The notes beneath the pieces were generated by a model. It searched no databases. It worked only from the letters and a program-made list of their open reading frames with translations, and was not told the DNA's origin. Positions 1 through 7,631 of a stretch of 8,460 bases of DNA are shown here, one piece after another. Position numbers and translations under genes: made by a program. Within the stretch, counting starts at the first letter, position 1. Each line of letters starts with the position of its first letter. Where the stretch lies: contig VAZZ01000103.1 of NCBI GenBank assembly GCA_005884715.1, positions 1 through 8,460 on the forward strand, read 5' to 3'. The stretch comes from Alphaproteobacteria bacterium (GTDB lineage: Bacteria; Pseudomonadota; Alphaproteobacteria; Rhizobiales; Aestuariivirgaceae).

Positions 1-679
1 AGTGCTTGCCCTTGAAATACTGGAAGCAAACCGGGTGATCGGCCGGCAGATCGCGCTCTTTCTCCATCAGAGGCTGCAGCCGCTTCAGAATATCGCGCGT
101 GATCATTGGGAGCTCGAGATCGAGCGCCTCGGCGAAACTGAACCAGTGCGGCGTCAGGAGTTCGCCCGATCCCGGATGGCAGGGTTTGTCGAGATTGCCG
201 ATATGGACAGCACTCGTCACGAAGAAGCGTGAATCGAACCGGCGCGTGCGTCCGGGCGGCGTGATGGCGCGGGCAAAGAACCGCAGGCTCGACAGATCGA
301 GCCCGGCTGCGGAAATGATGGCGTCCCAATCTTCAGTCTGGAGGCTCGCATCTTCCGGGATATTTCCGAGAAACAACCCCGTCTCTTCATAGGTCTCGCG
401 GATCGCGGCAATGGCAAGACCGCGCGCCCGTGACGGGCTCGAGCGTCCGCGCATGCGCTGCAGCAGTTTCTCATGGACGAGGGGATGGAGATCGCTTGCC
501 ACCTTGGTGCGCATGTCGGCAGGATCGAGCCGTCCGCCAGGAAAGACGAACATGTTGGGCATAAAGGCATGGTTGCCGTGGCGCCGGCCGAGGAGGACGC
601 GGGGGAAATTGTCGTCATGCCTGACAACGATGAGCGTCGAAGAATCACGAGGCCTCTGCGCTTTCCCCTCGACAGGCAT
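1..679 (-). CDS. NUDIX hydrolase, NUDT19-like (3' end beyond window)
   Basis: The frame is open from an ATG at 679-677 to the left edge, giving 226 residues with no stop, so the C-terminus is missing. The protein reads MPVEGKAQRPRDSSTLIVVR and continues with a FVFPGGRLDPAD segment (residues 44-55). A NUDIX core IRETYEETGL lies at residues 93-102; R94, E95, E98 and E99 match the R-E-x-x-E-E metal-binding helix. About 40 residues separate the GG from this helix, whereas a classical NUDIX box has about a dozen. Such an insertion is known in NUDT7/NUDT19-like proteins, which cleave CoA-type or other nucleoside diphosphate compounds; the substrate here cannot be read from sequence. A later segment, TPPGRTRRFDSRFFV (140-154), also fits that subgroup. 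An AAGAGG ribosome site lies 8 bases before the ATG, and the gene starts 2 bases after the rnr stop, so it is probably the last or a late gene of the topA-rnr operon. Family call firm, substrate unknown. Confidence 0.88.
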   Translation of the reverse strand, partial: MPVEGKAQRPRDSSTLIVVRHDDNFPRVLLGRRHGNHAFMPNMFVFPGGRLDPADMRTKVASDLHPLVHEKLLQRMRGRSSPSRARGLAIAAIRETYEETGLFLGNIPEDASLQTEDWDAIISAAGLDLSSLRFFARAITPPGRTRRFDSRFFVTSAVHIGNLDKPCHPGSGELLTPHWFSFAEALDLELPMITRDILKRLQPLMEKERDLPADHPVCFQYFKGKH

Positions 680-681
680 TC

Positions 682-2905
682 TTATCGCCTCTTGCCTCGG
701 CCTTTGAACCCTCCGCGCAGTGAGCGGCGTGATTGCGGCTTGCCTTTGCGGCCTTCACTGATCATTTCGAACCGCAAGCCGCCCGACACAGGGGCCGCTT
801 CGACGAGGCGGACCTCGACCGGATCGCCGAGCTGGAATGTCTCACCGGTACGCTCGCCGATCAAGGCGCGTCGTGTTTCGTCATAAACGAAATAGTCCGA
901 TCCCAGCGTACCGGCGGGAACAAAGCCGTCGGCGCCGGTATCATTGAGGGTGATGAACAGTCCGGCCGCAACCACGCCGCCGATCCTTCCCGCGAACCGT
1001 GCGCCGATCTGCGAAGAAAGGTGACTGGCGATCAGCCGGTCGACGGTCTCCCGTTCGGCCGCCATGGCGCGGCGCTCAGCGCCCGAGATGAGCTCCGCCG
1101 TGTCGTCGAGCTGCTTGATGTCCTCAGGTGAAAGACCGTCGGATCCGAAACCGAGAGCGGAGATGAGAGCACGGTGCACGATGAGATCCGCATAACGCCG
1201 GATCGGGGAGGTGAAATGCGCATAGTGCCGCAAGTGCAGCCCGAAATGCCCGAGATTGTCGGTCGCATAGACGGCCTGCGCTTGCGTGCGCAGGACCACT
1301 TCATTCACGACATGCTGATAATCCTTGCCCTCGACCTCCTTGAGAATCTGGTTGAAGTGGCGCGGTGTCATTTTCTGGCCCTTGGCCAGATTGAGACCCA
1401 CGGTCTTGAGGAATTCGCCGAGGCTGCGGATCTTCTCTTCCGCCGGTTCCGCATGCACGCGATAGAGCAGGGAGATTTTGCGCTGCTCGAGCGTTTCGGC
1501 CGCTGAGACATTCGCCTGAATCATGAATTCTTCGATGAGCTTGTGGGCATCGAGCCGGTCAGGTGTCACGACGCGTTCGATGAGGCCATGGCGGCTCGCG
1601 CTTATTGCGGCCCTTGAGCAGGACCTTGTAGGCCGACCACAGCGGCCTCAGCACCGGTGCGAGCAGGGTCTCCGTCCTGTCATCGGGGCGCCCGTCGATC
1701 GCCGCCTGCGCCTGCTGATAAGACAATTTCGCAACCGAGCGCATGATCGCGCGCGCAAAATGATGCTTTCGCTTGGTGCCATTGCGATCGAAAGTCATGA
1801 AGCAGGCAATGCATGGCCGCTCCTCGCCTTCGCGCAAGGAGCACAGATCATTGGAGATCCGCTCCGGCAGCATCGGCACCACGCGATCGGGGAAATAAAC
1901 CGAATTTCCTCTGATGCGCGCCTCGTGGTCGAGCGCCGTACCAGGGCGCACATAGGTGGCCACATCGGCAATGGCGACGATCACATTCACACCACCTTCA
2001 TTCTTGGGATCGTCGTCAGGTTCGGCCCACACCGCATCGTCGTGGTCGCGCGCATCGGGCGGATCGACGGTGAGAAGCGGGATATGGCGCAGATCGGTCC
2101 GATTCGTCGGTGAGAAAAGCTTGAGCGCATCTGTTTCGGCGAAAACGCGCGCCGGAAATTCCGAAGGGATGCCGTGATGCTCGATGGCGATGAGCGAGAT
2201 GTTGCGCTGGCTGGTGATGTCGCCGAGCCGCTCCTTGACGCGCGCCGAGGCAAGGCCATGCCCGCGCCCGCGCATGACTTCGACGGAGACGAGCTCACCA
2301 GGCTGGGCGCTATTCTCATGACCGGGCTGCACCTGCAGTTCACCGCGCGCCTTCTTGTCGACGGGAATGATGCGCGGCCCTTGCCCCTTGGCATGGCGGA
2401 ATATGCCGAGGACGCGGGCATTTCTTCCGGCAAGCTTGCGGATGATGCGGGCGTGATAAGGAAATTGCGGATCCTTGCTGGCTTCGAGCTTGGCCAGCAC
2501 ACGGTCGCCGACGGCGGCAGGCTGGGATTCATCGCGTGTTCCTCTAGCGGCTTGCGCCACGATGAGGATCTTGGGCGGAGCATCGGCTGTGTCTTCATCC
2601 CACTCGGCCGGCGTGGCGACCAGTTCGCCATCTCTGTCGCGGCCGGTGATTTCGAGGACGGTGATCGCCGGCAGTTCGCCCGCCTTTGCCATGACGCGTC
2701 CCGAGCGCTTGAGCTTGCCGTCCTTCTCCAGCGTCTTGAGCAGACGCTTGAGCGCTATCCGGTCATTGCCCGTGATATTGAAGGCCCGGGCGATTTCGCG
2801 CTTGCCGACCTTTCCGGGGCTGTCCTTGATGAATTCGATGAGCTGTTCGGGCGAGGGCAGTTCGGGTGGAGCTTGCTTCGCCTTCCGCGCCACGGGTCTA
2901 CGCAT
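682..2905 (-). pseudogene. rnr: ribonuclease R, frame broken in the RNB domain
   Basis: RNase R is a processive 3'-5' exoribonuclease that degrades structured RNA. The 5' part (2905-1559, 448 codons) has an N-terminal winged-helix region (about 15-75), cold-shock-type OB folds (about 80-240) and the start of the RNB domain with the catalytic metal-binding motif DPPDARDHDD (281-290). The normal sequence runs to KGRNKREP (P438, codon ending at 1592) and then reads an unrelated tail to a TGA at 1561-1559. The rest of the enzyme continues in another frame from about 1590, as GLIERVVTPDRLDAHKLIEE. It includes the RNB signature YAHFTSPIRRYADL, an S1 domain and a basic tail ending GRGKRR at a TAA (684-682). 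Family members have some 14 more residues, including a segment like LDLPER, between the two parts, so a deletion of about 40 bases fits better than a one-base slip. The joined parts give about 740 residues. The ATG overlaps the topA stop by 8 bases. Gene identity is certain; whether the break is biological or an assembly error is open. Confidence 0.9.
1585..1592. other. frame-break junction in rnr
   Basis: The upstream rnr frame gives recognisable sequence up to the codon at 1594-1592, and the downstream frame gives recognisable sequence from the codon at 1587-1585 (Gly of GLIERVV). Only the bases between can hold the junction. The 8-base self-complementary sequence GCCATGGC sits exactly here. 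The net change relative to the expected gene is a loss congruent to 2 modulo 3. Confidence 0.75.
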
Positions 2906-5537
2906 TCAATTTGTCTTGCGGGGCCGGCTTCTTGCTGCGCTTGGCAGGCTTGGCAGCGGCCTTTGCCGCCTTGACCGGCTTTTCGGACTTGCCCGCAGGT
3001 TTCTTGGCTGCCTTGCTCTTGGTCTTGCCCTTGCCGGCACGCGCCGCGATAAGGGCGACCGCTTCTTCAAGCGTCGTTTCTTCAGGCGCCTTGTCGCCGG
3101 GCAAAGTGGCATTCACCTTGCCCCATTTCACATAGGGGCCATAACGCCCCGACATCACATGGATCGGACCGCCCTCGGGATGTTCGCCGAGTTCCTTCAG
3201 CGCCCCCGGCCGCTTGCGATTGGCGCTCTTTTCCTTCTTGTCGGCGATAAGGTCGACGGCGCGGTTGAGGCCGATCGTATAGACGTCTTCTGGATCTCTG
3301 AGCGTGGCATAGGTTCCATCATGCAGCACGAAGGGACCGAAACGCCCGAAATTGGCGATGATCGGCTTGCCGGTTTCGGGATGCAGGCCCACCTCGCGCG
3401 GCAGCGACAGGAGTTTCAGCGCCGTTTCGAGATCGATACTGGCGGGATCGCTCTTCTTGGGGATCGAGGCGCGGCGCGGCTTCTCGTCCTCGCTCGCCTC
3501 ACCTAATTGCAGATAAGGGCCAAAGCGGCCATCGCGCCTGGTGACCGGCTGGCCGGTCTCGGGATCATGGCCAATGAGGATGCCTTCCGCGGGAACCGCC
3601 TCGCCCGAGCCGTTGCCTGGCGTGATCTGCCTCGTGTAGCGGCATTCGGGATAGTTCGAGCAGCCGACAAAAGAGCCGAATTTGCCGATCTTGAGCGACA
3701 ATTGGCCATCGGCGCAGGATGGGCAGCTGCGTGCCGGCGTGCCATCGGCGCGTTCCGGAAACACATGCGGACCCAGTATCTCATTCAAGGCATCGAGGAC
3801 ATTGGTGATGCGCAGATCCTGGATCTCGCCGACCGAGTTGGTGAAGTGCTGCCAGAAATCGCGCAGCAGCTCCTTCCAGTCGATCTCGCCGTTGGAAACG
3901 CGATCGAGCTGTTCTTCGAGATTGGCGGTGAAATCATATTCGACATAGCGCTTGAAGAAGGCCTCGAGGAAGGCCGTGACGAGGCGGCCCTTGTCCTCCG
4001 GGACCAGGCGCTTCTTGTCGAGCCTGACATAGCCGCGATCGCGCAACACGGTCAGGATGGCCGTATAGGTCGAGGGCCGGCCGATGCCGAGCTCTTCCAT
4101 TTTCTTGATGAGGGAGGCTTCCGAATAGCGTGGCGGCGGTTCGGTGAAATGCTGTTCGGGCGTAATCGCGCGCACCCCGAGGCCATCGCCACGTGCCAGG
4201 GCCGGCAGGCGCTTGGCGTCCTCGTCTTCCTCGTCATCGAGGCCTTCCTGATAGAGCTTCAGGAAGCCGTCGAATTTCACCACCGATCCGGTGGCGCGGA
4301 ATGTATAAGCCTTGCCGTCCTGGCCTTTGGCGCCGATATCGGCGGTCGTGCGCTCGATCTCGGCACTTTCCATCTGGCTTGCAACGGTGCGCTTCCAGAT
4401 CAGGTCATAGAGCGCCAGTTGGTCGCCATCGAGGTTGCGCCGGACACTCTCCGGGAAGCGGAACAGGTCGGTCGGGCGAATGGCTTCATGCGCTTCCTGT
4501 GCGTTCTTCGCCTTGGTCGTGTATTTGCGCGGCACCGAAGGCAGATAGGGCTCGCCGAATCGCTTGAGAATGGCATTGCGCGTGGCTGCGATCGCTTCGC
4601 CCGCGAGATCGACGCCGTCGGTGCGCATATAAGTAATGAGACCGGTGACCTCGCCGCTGATATTCACGCCCTCATAAAGGCGCTGGGCGATCTGCATGGT
4701 CTTGGCCGAAGAGAAGCCGAGCTTGCGCGATGCTTCCTGCTGAAGGGTCGCGGTACGGAAGGGGGGATAAGGATGCCGTTTGACCGGCTTCGATTCGACC
4801 GTATCGACGGAAAACCGCGCGCCCTGCAAAGCCGAGACGATCGCCTTGGCGGAGGCCTCATTGCCGATGTCGAGCTTGCCGAGGCGCTTGCCGTCAATGG
4901 CGTTGAGGCGGGCTGCGAAGGCATCACCGGCGGGCGCGGTGAAGGCGCCATCGATGGTCCAGTATTCCTGGGCCCTGAAGGCCTCGATCTCGAGATCGCG
5001 ATCGCAGATGAGCCTAAGGGCCACGGATTGGACACGGCCCGCCGAACGCGATCCCGGCAGCTTGCGCCACAGCACCGGGGAGAGGGTGAAGCCGACAAGA
5101 TAATCAAGGGCGCGGCGCGCGAGATAGGCATCGACGAGCGAAGCATCGACCTGGCGCGGATGCTTCATCGCGTCGAGCACCGATTGTTTGGTGATCGCGT
5201 TGAAAACGACCCGCTCGATTTCCTTGCCCTTGAGCGCTCCCTTTTTCTTGAGGATTTCCAGGACATGCCAGGAAATGGCCTCGCCCTCGCGATCGGGGTC
5301 GGTCGCCAGGATCAGGCGGTCGCTGCCCTTCAGTGCCGCCGCGATGTCGGACATGCGTTTGGCCGATTTGGCATCGACCTGCCAGGACATGGCAAAATCC
5401 TCATCGGGACGCACCGACCCATCCTTGGGCGGCAGATCGCGCACATGGCCATAAGAGGCAAGGACGGTATAGTCCTTGCCCAGGTATTTGTTGATCGTTT
5501 TGGCCTTAGCAGGCGATTCGACGACGACGACAGTCAT
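2898..5537 (-). CDS. topA: DNA topoisomerase I (type IA)
   Basis: This complete 879-residue protein relaxes negatively supercoiled DNA by single-strand passage and is normally essential. The N-terminus MTVVVVESPAKAKTI is the standard TOPRIM start, with E7 as an active-site glutamate, so the ATG at 5537 is secure. The TOPRIM metal motif DPDRE has D80, D82 and E84. The nucleophile is Y303 in ITYMRTD, followed by the conserved QEAHEAIRPTD (346-356) and GIGRPSTYT (484-492). After the core comes one four-cysteine zinc ribbon (C605, C608, C626, C632), then three short C-terminal repeats with R-F/Y-G-P-Y/F cores at 671-675, 732-736 and 798-802. A lysine- and alanine-rich tail runs from about 836 to 879. 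One zinc ribbon plus such repeats is the usual alphaproteobacterial form, unlike the three zinc ribbons of E. coli. No strong Shine-Dalgarno precedes the ATG. The last codons overlap the rnr start, which suggests coupled translation. No damage is visible. Confidence 0.98.
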   Translation of the reverse strand: MTVVVVESPAKAKTINKYLGKDYTVLASYGHVRDLPPKDGSVRPDEDFAMSWQVDAKSAKRMSDIAAALKGSDRLILATDPDREGEAISWHVLEILKKKGALKGKEIERVVFNAITKQSVLDAMKHPRQVDASLVDAYLARRALDYLVGFTLSPVLWRKLPGSRSAGRVQSVALRLICDRDLEIEAFRAQEYWTIDGAFTAPAGDAFAARLNAIDGKRLGKLDIGNEASAKAIVSALQGARFSVDTVESKPVKRHPYPPFRTATLQQEASRKLGFSSAKTMQIAQRLYEGVNISGEVTGLITYMRTDGVDLAGEAIAATRNAILKRFGEPYLPSVPRKYTTKAKNAQEAHEAIRPTDLFRFPESVRRNLDGDQLALYDLIWKRTVASQMESAEIERTTADIGAKGQDGKAYTFRATGSVVKFDGFLKLYQEGLDDEEDEDAKRLPALARGDGLGVRAITPEQHFTEPPPRYSEASLIKKMEELGIGRPSTYTAILTVLRDRGYVRLDKKRLVPEDKGRLVTAFLEAFFKRYVEYDFTANLEEQLDRVSNGEIDWKELLRDFWQHFTNSVGEIQDLRITNVLDALNEILGPHVFPERADGTPARSCPSCADGQLSLKIGKFGSFVGCSNYPECRYTRQITPGNGSGEAVPAEGILIGHDPETGQPVTRRDGRFGPYLQLGEASEDEKPRRASIPKKSDPASIDLETALKLLSLPREVGLHPETGKPIIANFGRFGPFVLHDGTYATLRDPEDVYTIGLNRAVDLIADKKEKSANRKRPGALKELGEHPEGGPIHVMSGRYGPYVKWGKVNATLPGDKAPEETTLEEAVALIAARAGKGKTKSKAAKKPAGKSEKPVKAAKAAAKPAKRSKKPAPQDKLNA

Positions 5538-5569
5538 TTATCTTGCGTTCTATAAGCTAGGAGGGGCCT

Positions 5570-5597
5570 CATATAGGGATCGTTTCAGGGCCGCAAG
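5570..5597 (-). promoter_or_regulatory. weak candidate promoter for topA
   Basis: On the minus strand CTTGCG (5597-5592) is followed after 15 bases by CTATAT (5576-5571), about 33 bases before the topA ATG. The CTATAT box resembles the alphaproteobacterial housekeeping -10, but the -35 is imperfect and the spacer shorter than usual. The whole dprA-topA gap (5538-5739) holds no gene. It contains a small dyad TGTA-N4-TACA at 5652-5663 and a short AT-rich stretch near 5655-5680. I see no convincing dprA terminator with a T run. Confidence 0.25.
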
Positions 5598-5739
5598 CCT
5601 GGTCAGGGCATGATGGACGCCAAATCCTTGCGGGCTACGACAGCGTAAGATTGTAGGTTTACACAACCGTAGATTAAAGCCCCTCAGCGCGCAGCTTATA
5701 TGGGAAGAACGGCCCGGGAAACAACTGACCCAAGGTGAA

Positions 5740-6843
5740 CTATCCGGGCATCAGAGAAACCAGCTGCCGTCCATGGCGGATGAGTCTGCCGGCGAGCTCC
5801 AATTCGAGCAAAAATCCCAGCACTATTTGCGCCGATGCGCCACTTTCGCGGATGAGATCATCGATGTCGGTCGGGGCGGGGCTGAGCAGGGACAATATGG
5901 CCGAACGCAGCGAGCCGTCGCCATCCGTCTCAATCGGCGGTGCTGCTGATGATGCTTCCCGAACATTTTCTGCAATCCGCGGTCGCATGGCCGCGATGGC
6001 ATCGAGCACATCCTGGCTCTTGGTCAGGAGATGTGCGCCATCGCTGATGAGGCGGTTGGTGCCTTCGGCTCTGGGATCGAAGGGCGAGCCCGGCACGGCG
6101 AAAACTTCGCGTCCCTGTTCATTGGCGAAACGCGCCGTGATGAGGGAGCCAGAGCGAAGGGCCGCTTCGACGATGATCACCGCATGGCTCAGGCCAGAGA
6201 TGATGCGGTTGCGGCGCGGGAATGATTTCTCCCGCGGCTCTGAGCCAGGCGGCATTTCCGAAATCAGCAGCCCATCCTGCCCGATCGCTTTCTGCAATCC
6301 GGCATTCTCCGGCGGATAGACGATATCGATGCCATTGGCGAGCACGGCTACGGTACCTTTGGCGAGAGCCGCCTCATGTGCGGCGGTATCGATCCCGCGC
6401 GCCAGGCCCGAGACGATGGTGAAGCCGGCGCCCGCAAGGTCTGTCGCGAATATGCGGGCGAGGCGCTTGCCATTGGCCGATGCATTGCGCGAGCCGACGA
6501 TGGCGATCGTCTCGCGCCTGAGAAGTTCGGCATTGCCCTTGATGTAGATCAATGGCGGAGCGCTATCGATATGGCGGAGCAGGGCAGGATAGTCCGGTTC
6601 GCGTTTGGCGACGGCGCGCGCGCCGATCGCTGTGGCGCTGTCGAGCTCCGTCTGCGCCTCGGCCGAGCTGCAGATCCTGATCGCCCGCTTAAGACCGCCC
6701 TTGCGCGACAAATCGGGCAAAGCCTCGAGCGCATCCGTGGCACTGCCGAACGCCTCGAGGAGCTGATCGAACACGATAGGCCCGATATTCTCGCTGCGGA
6801 TCAGCCGCAGCCAATCGAGCCGCTCTTGGTCCGAAAGGATCAT
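5740..6843 (-). CDS. dprA: DNA-processing protein DprA (Smf)
   Basis: This 367-residue protein binds incoming single-stranded DNA and loads RecA during natural transformation; many bacteria not known to be competent also keep it. Residues 1 to about 70 form a helical SAM-like domain. The Rossmann-like core has AIVGSRNASANGKRLA (114-129), SGLARGID (145-152), FPRRNRIISGLS (208-219), SGSLITA (231-237) and VPGSPFDPRAEGTNRLI (250-266), all typical DprA blocks. A C-terminal winged-helix region runs from about 310 to 367 and ends LVSLMPG. The start chosen is the ATG at 6843-6841 because MILSDQERLDWLRL opens the N-terminal domain. The same frame stays open far upstream, but that part is arginine-rich out-of-frame sequence inside plsY. 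The ATG overlaps the plsY TGA as ATGA, so translation is probably coupled. The gene looks intact. Competence itself cannot be inferred from dprA alone. Confidence 0.96.
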   Translation of the reverse strand: MILSDQERLDWLRLIRSENIGPIVFDQLLEAFGSATDALEALPDLSRKGGLKRAIRICSSAEAQTELDSATAIGARAVAKREPDYPALLRHIDSAPPLIYIKGNAELLRRETIAIVGSRNASANGKRLARIFATDLAGAGFTIVSGLARGIDTAAHEAALAKGTVAVLANGIDIVYPPENAGLQKAIGQDGLLISEMPPGSEPREKSFPRRNRIISGLSHAVIIVEAALRSGSLITARFANEQGREVFAVPGSPFDPRAEGTNRLISDGAHLLTKSQDVLDAIAAMRPRIAENVREASSAAPPIETDGDGSLRSAILSLLSPAPTDIDDLIRESGASAQIVLGFLLELELAGRLIRHGRQLVSLMPG

Positions 6844-7460
6844 GCCTTCGAGCCGAGCTCGATTTTTGCTTCCTCGCCCTTGAGGAGACGCGCGATATTG
6901 GCACGATGCATCACCCAGATCAGCACGGCCAAGAGCCCGAGCGGCAGAATCAATGTCGGCTTGCCGAGGAGCCATGCCCAGAGCGGACTCAAGGCCGAGG
7001 CGGTCAGCGCCGAAAGCGAAGAGAAGCGGAAGACGAAAGCCATTGCGAGCCACACGGCGAGAAAAATGAGACCAAGGGGCCAGTAGAGGCCGAACAGGAT
7101 ACCGATATTGGTTGCGACCCCCTTGCCGCCCTTGAAGCCGAGCCAGAGCGGGAAGAGATGGCCGGCAAAGGCGGCGAGCCCGGCGATCAGTCCGGCGGTT
7201 TCGCCGCCCAGCTCCTTCATGATCAGGATCGGTATGGTTCCTTTGGCGGCATCGGCGATAAGAGTGAGCGCCGCGAGCGTCTTGTTGCCCGTTCGCAGCA
7301 CGTTGGTGGCGCCGATATTGCCCGATCCGATCGAGCGCACATCGCCGAGACCCGCCCAACGCGTGAACAGCAATCCGAATGGTATGGAGCCGGCGAGGTA
7401 GCCGAGGACCACGGCAAGGATCGCCATCACCGGCGTGACCGCCACGAAATCCAACATCAT
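6840..7460 (-). CDS. plsY: glycerol-3-phosphate acyltransferase PlsY
   Basis: PlsY is an inner-membrane enzyme that moves the acyl group from acyl-phosphate to glycerol-3-phosphate, giving lysophosphatidic acid, the first step of phospholipid synthesis. From the ATG at 7460 it has 206 residues, the usual size. Hydrophobic segments are visible near residues 5-30, 58-82, 88-106, 118-146 and 166-184. The three cytoplasmic family motifs are present: GSGNIGATN (45-53), GFKGGKGVATN (108-118) and HRANIARLLKGEE (185-197). A frame extension to 7505 would add only residues read from the upstream hairpin element and is not credible. The next ATG (7457) has better spacing to the ribosome site, so the true protein may be one residue shorter. 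The stop overlaps the dprA start by four bases. The gene looks intact. Confidence 0.96.
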   Translation of the reverse strand: MMLDFVAVTPVMAILAVVLGYLAGSIPFGLLFTRWAGLGDVRSIGSGNIGATNVLRTGNKTLAALTLIADAAKGTIPILIMKELGGETAGLIAGLAAFAGHLFPLWLGFKGGKGVATNIGILFGLYWPLGLIFLAVWLAMAFVFRFSSLSALTASALSPLWAWLLGKPTLILPLGLLAVLIWVMHRANIARLLKGEEAKIELGSKA

Positions 7461-7461
7461 G

Positions 7462-7469
7462 CCCTCCCT
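7462..7469 (-). promoter_or_regulatory. plsY ribosome binding site
   Basis: AGGGAGGG on the minus strand lies just before two consecutive ATG codons. Its GGAGG core is 2 bases from the ATG at 7460 and 5 bases from the ATG at 7457, so spacing favours the second ATG. It sits at the plsY-proximal foot of the hairpin element. Confidence 0.6.
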
Positions 7470-7471
7470 GT

Positions 7472-7592
7472 CTCCCTTCTCCCTGGGGGAGAAGGAGGGG
7501 CCCACGCGTGAGCGTGGGAGGATGAGGGGATAGGGTCTCTCTCCGGCTGGACTCTATCCTCTCACCCTAACCCTCTCCCCCGGGAGAGGGGA
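7472..7592. repeat. intergenic palindromic repeat element (REP-like), four hairpins
   Basis: Most of the pyrC-plsY gap is inverted repeats. Hairpin 1 pairs 7475-7483 with 7487-7495 (9 bp, 3-base loop). Hairpin 2 pairs CCCACGC (7501-7507) with GCGTGGG (7512-7518) around GTGA. Hairpin 3 pairs 7523-7536 with 7551-7564 (14 pairs, two of them G-U, loop of 14). Hairpin 4 pairs CCCTCTCCC (7571-7579) with GGGAGAGGG (7582-7590). Hairpins 1 and 4 are similar to each other in inverted order, so the block is roughly symmetric overall. CTCACCC/CCCTCTCCC-type palindromes are common dispersed intergenic elements in Hyphomicrobiales genomes, and I judge this to be one; only one copy is visible here. There is no T run on the minus-strand side, so an intrinsic terminator is unlikely, although the RNA would be strongly folded just ahead of plsY. 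Confidence 0.75.
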
Positions 7593-7631
7593 TTACGTCG
7601 CCCCATCTTGAGATCTGTGAATCTGTCAACT

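Noticed and set aside
217..648. 143-codon minus-strand frame within the NUDIX gene
   Set aside because: It is a shadow frame; the conserved NUDIX protein is read in another minus-strand frame starting at 679 and running off the window.
682..1569. Second half of rnr as an independent gene starting at the GTG at 1569
   Set aside because: The GTG encodes a Val inside a conserved RNase R stretch (ERVVTPDRLDAHK) that continues upstream of it, so this is the tail of a broken gene.
1559..1600. Programmed ribosomal frameshift in rnr
   Set aside because: There is no slippery heptamer and about 14 conserved residues are missing, which a frameshift would not restore.
3507..5555. Plus-strand open frame of 682 codons antisense to almost all of topA
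   Set aside because: It lies opposite a fully conserved gene and its sequence is low in recognisable motifs and mirrors topA codon composition, as expected in GC-rich DNA where the opposite strand is often stop-free.
5551..5700. Inverted pair TATAAGC / GCTTATA at the two ends of the dprA-topA gap
   Set aside because: Seven bases separated by about 135 bases can arise by chance and nothing between them suggests a mobile element.
6844..7359. In-frame N-terminal extension of dprA by about 170 residues
   Set aside because: The extra part is arginine-rich out-of-frame translation of plsY, and the DprA domain begins exactly at the ATG at 6843.
7601..7629. Possible plsY promoter: perfect TTGACA (7629-7624, minus strand) overlapping the region just after the dihydroorotase stop
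   Set aside because: The hexamer at 17-base spacing is ATGGGG, a poor -10, and hairpins lie between it and plsY; not enough to call.
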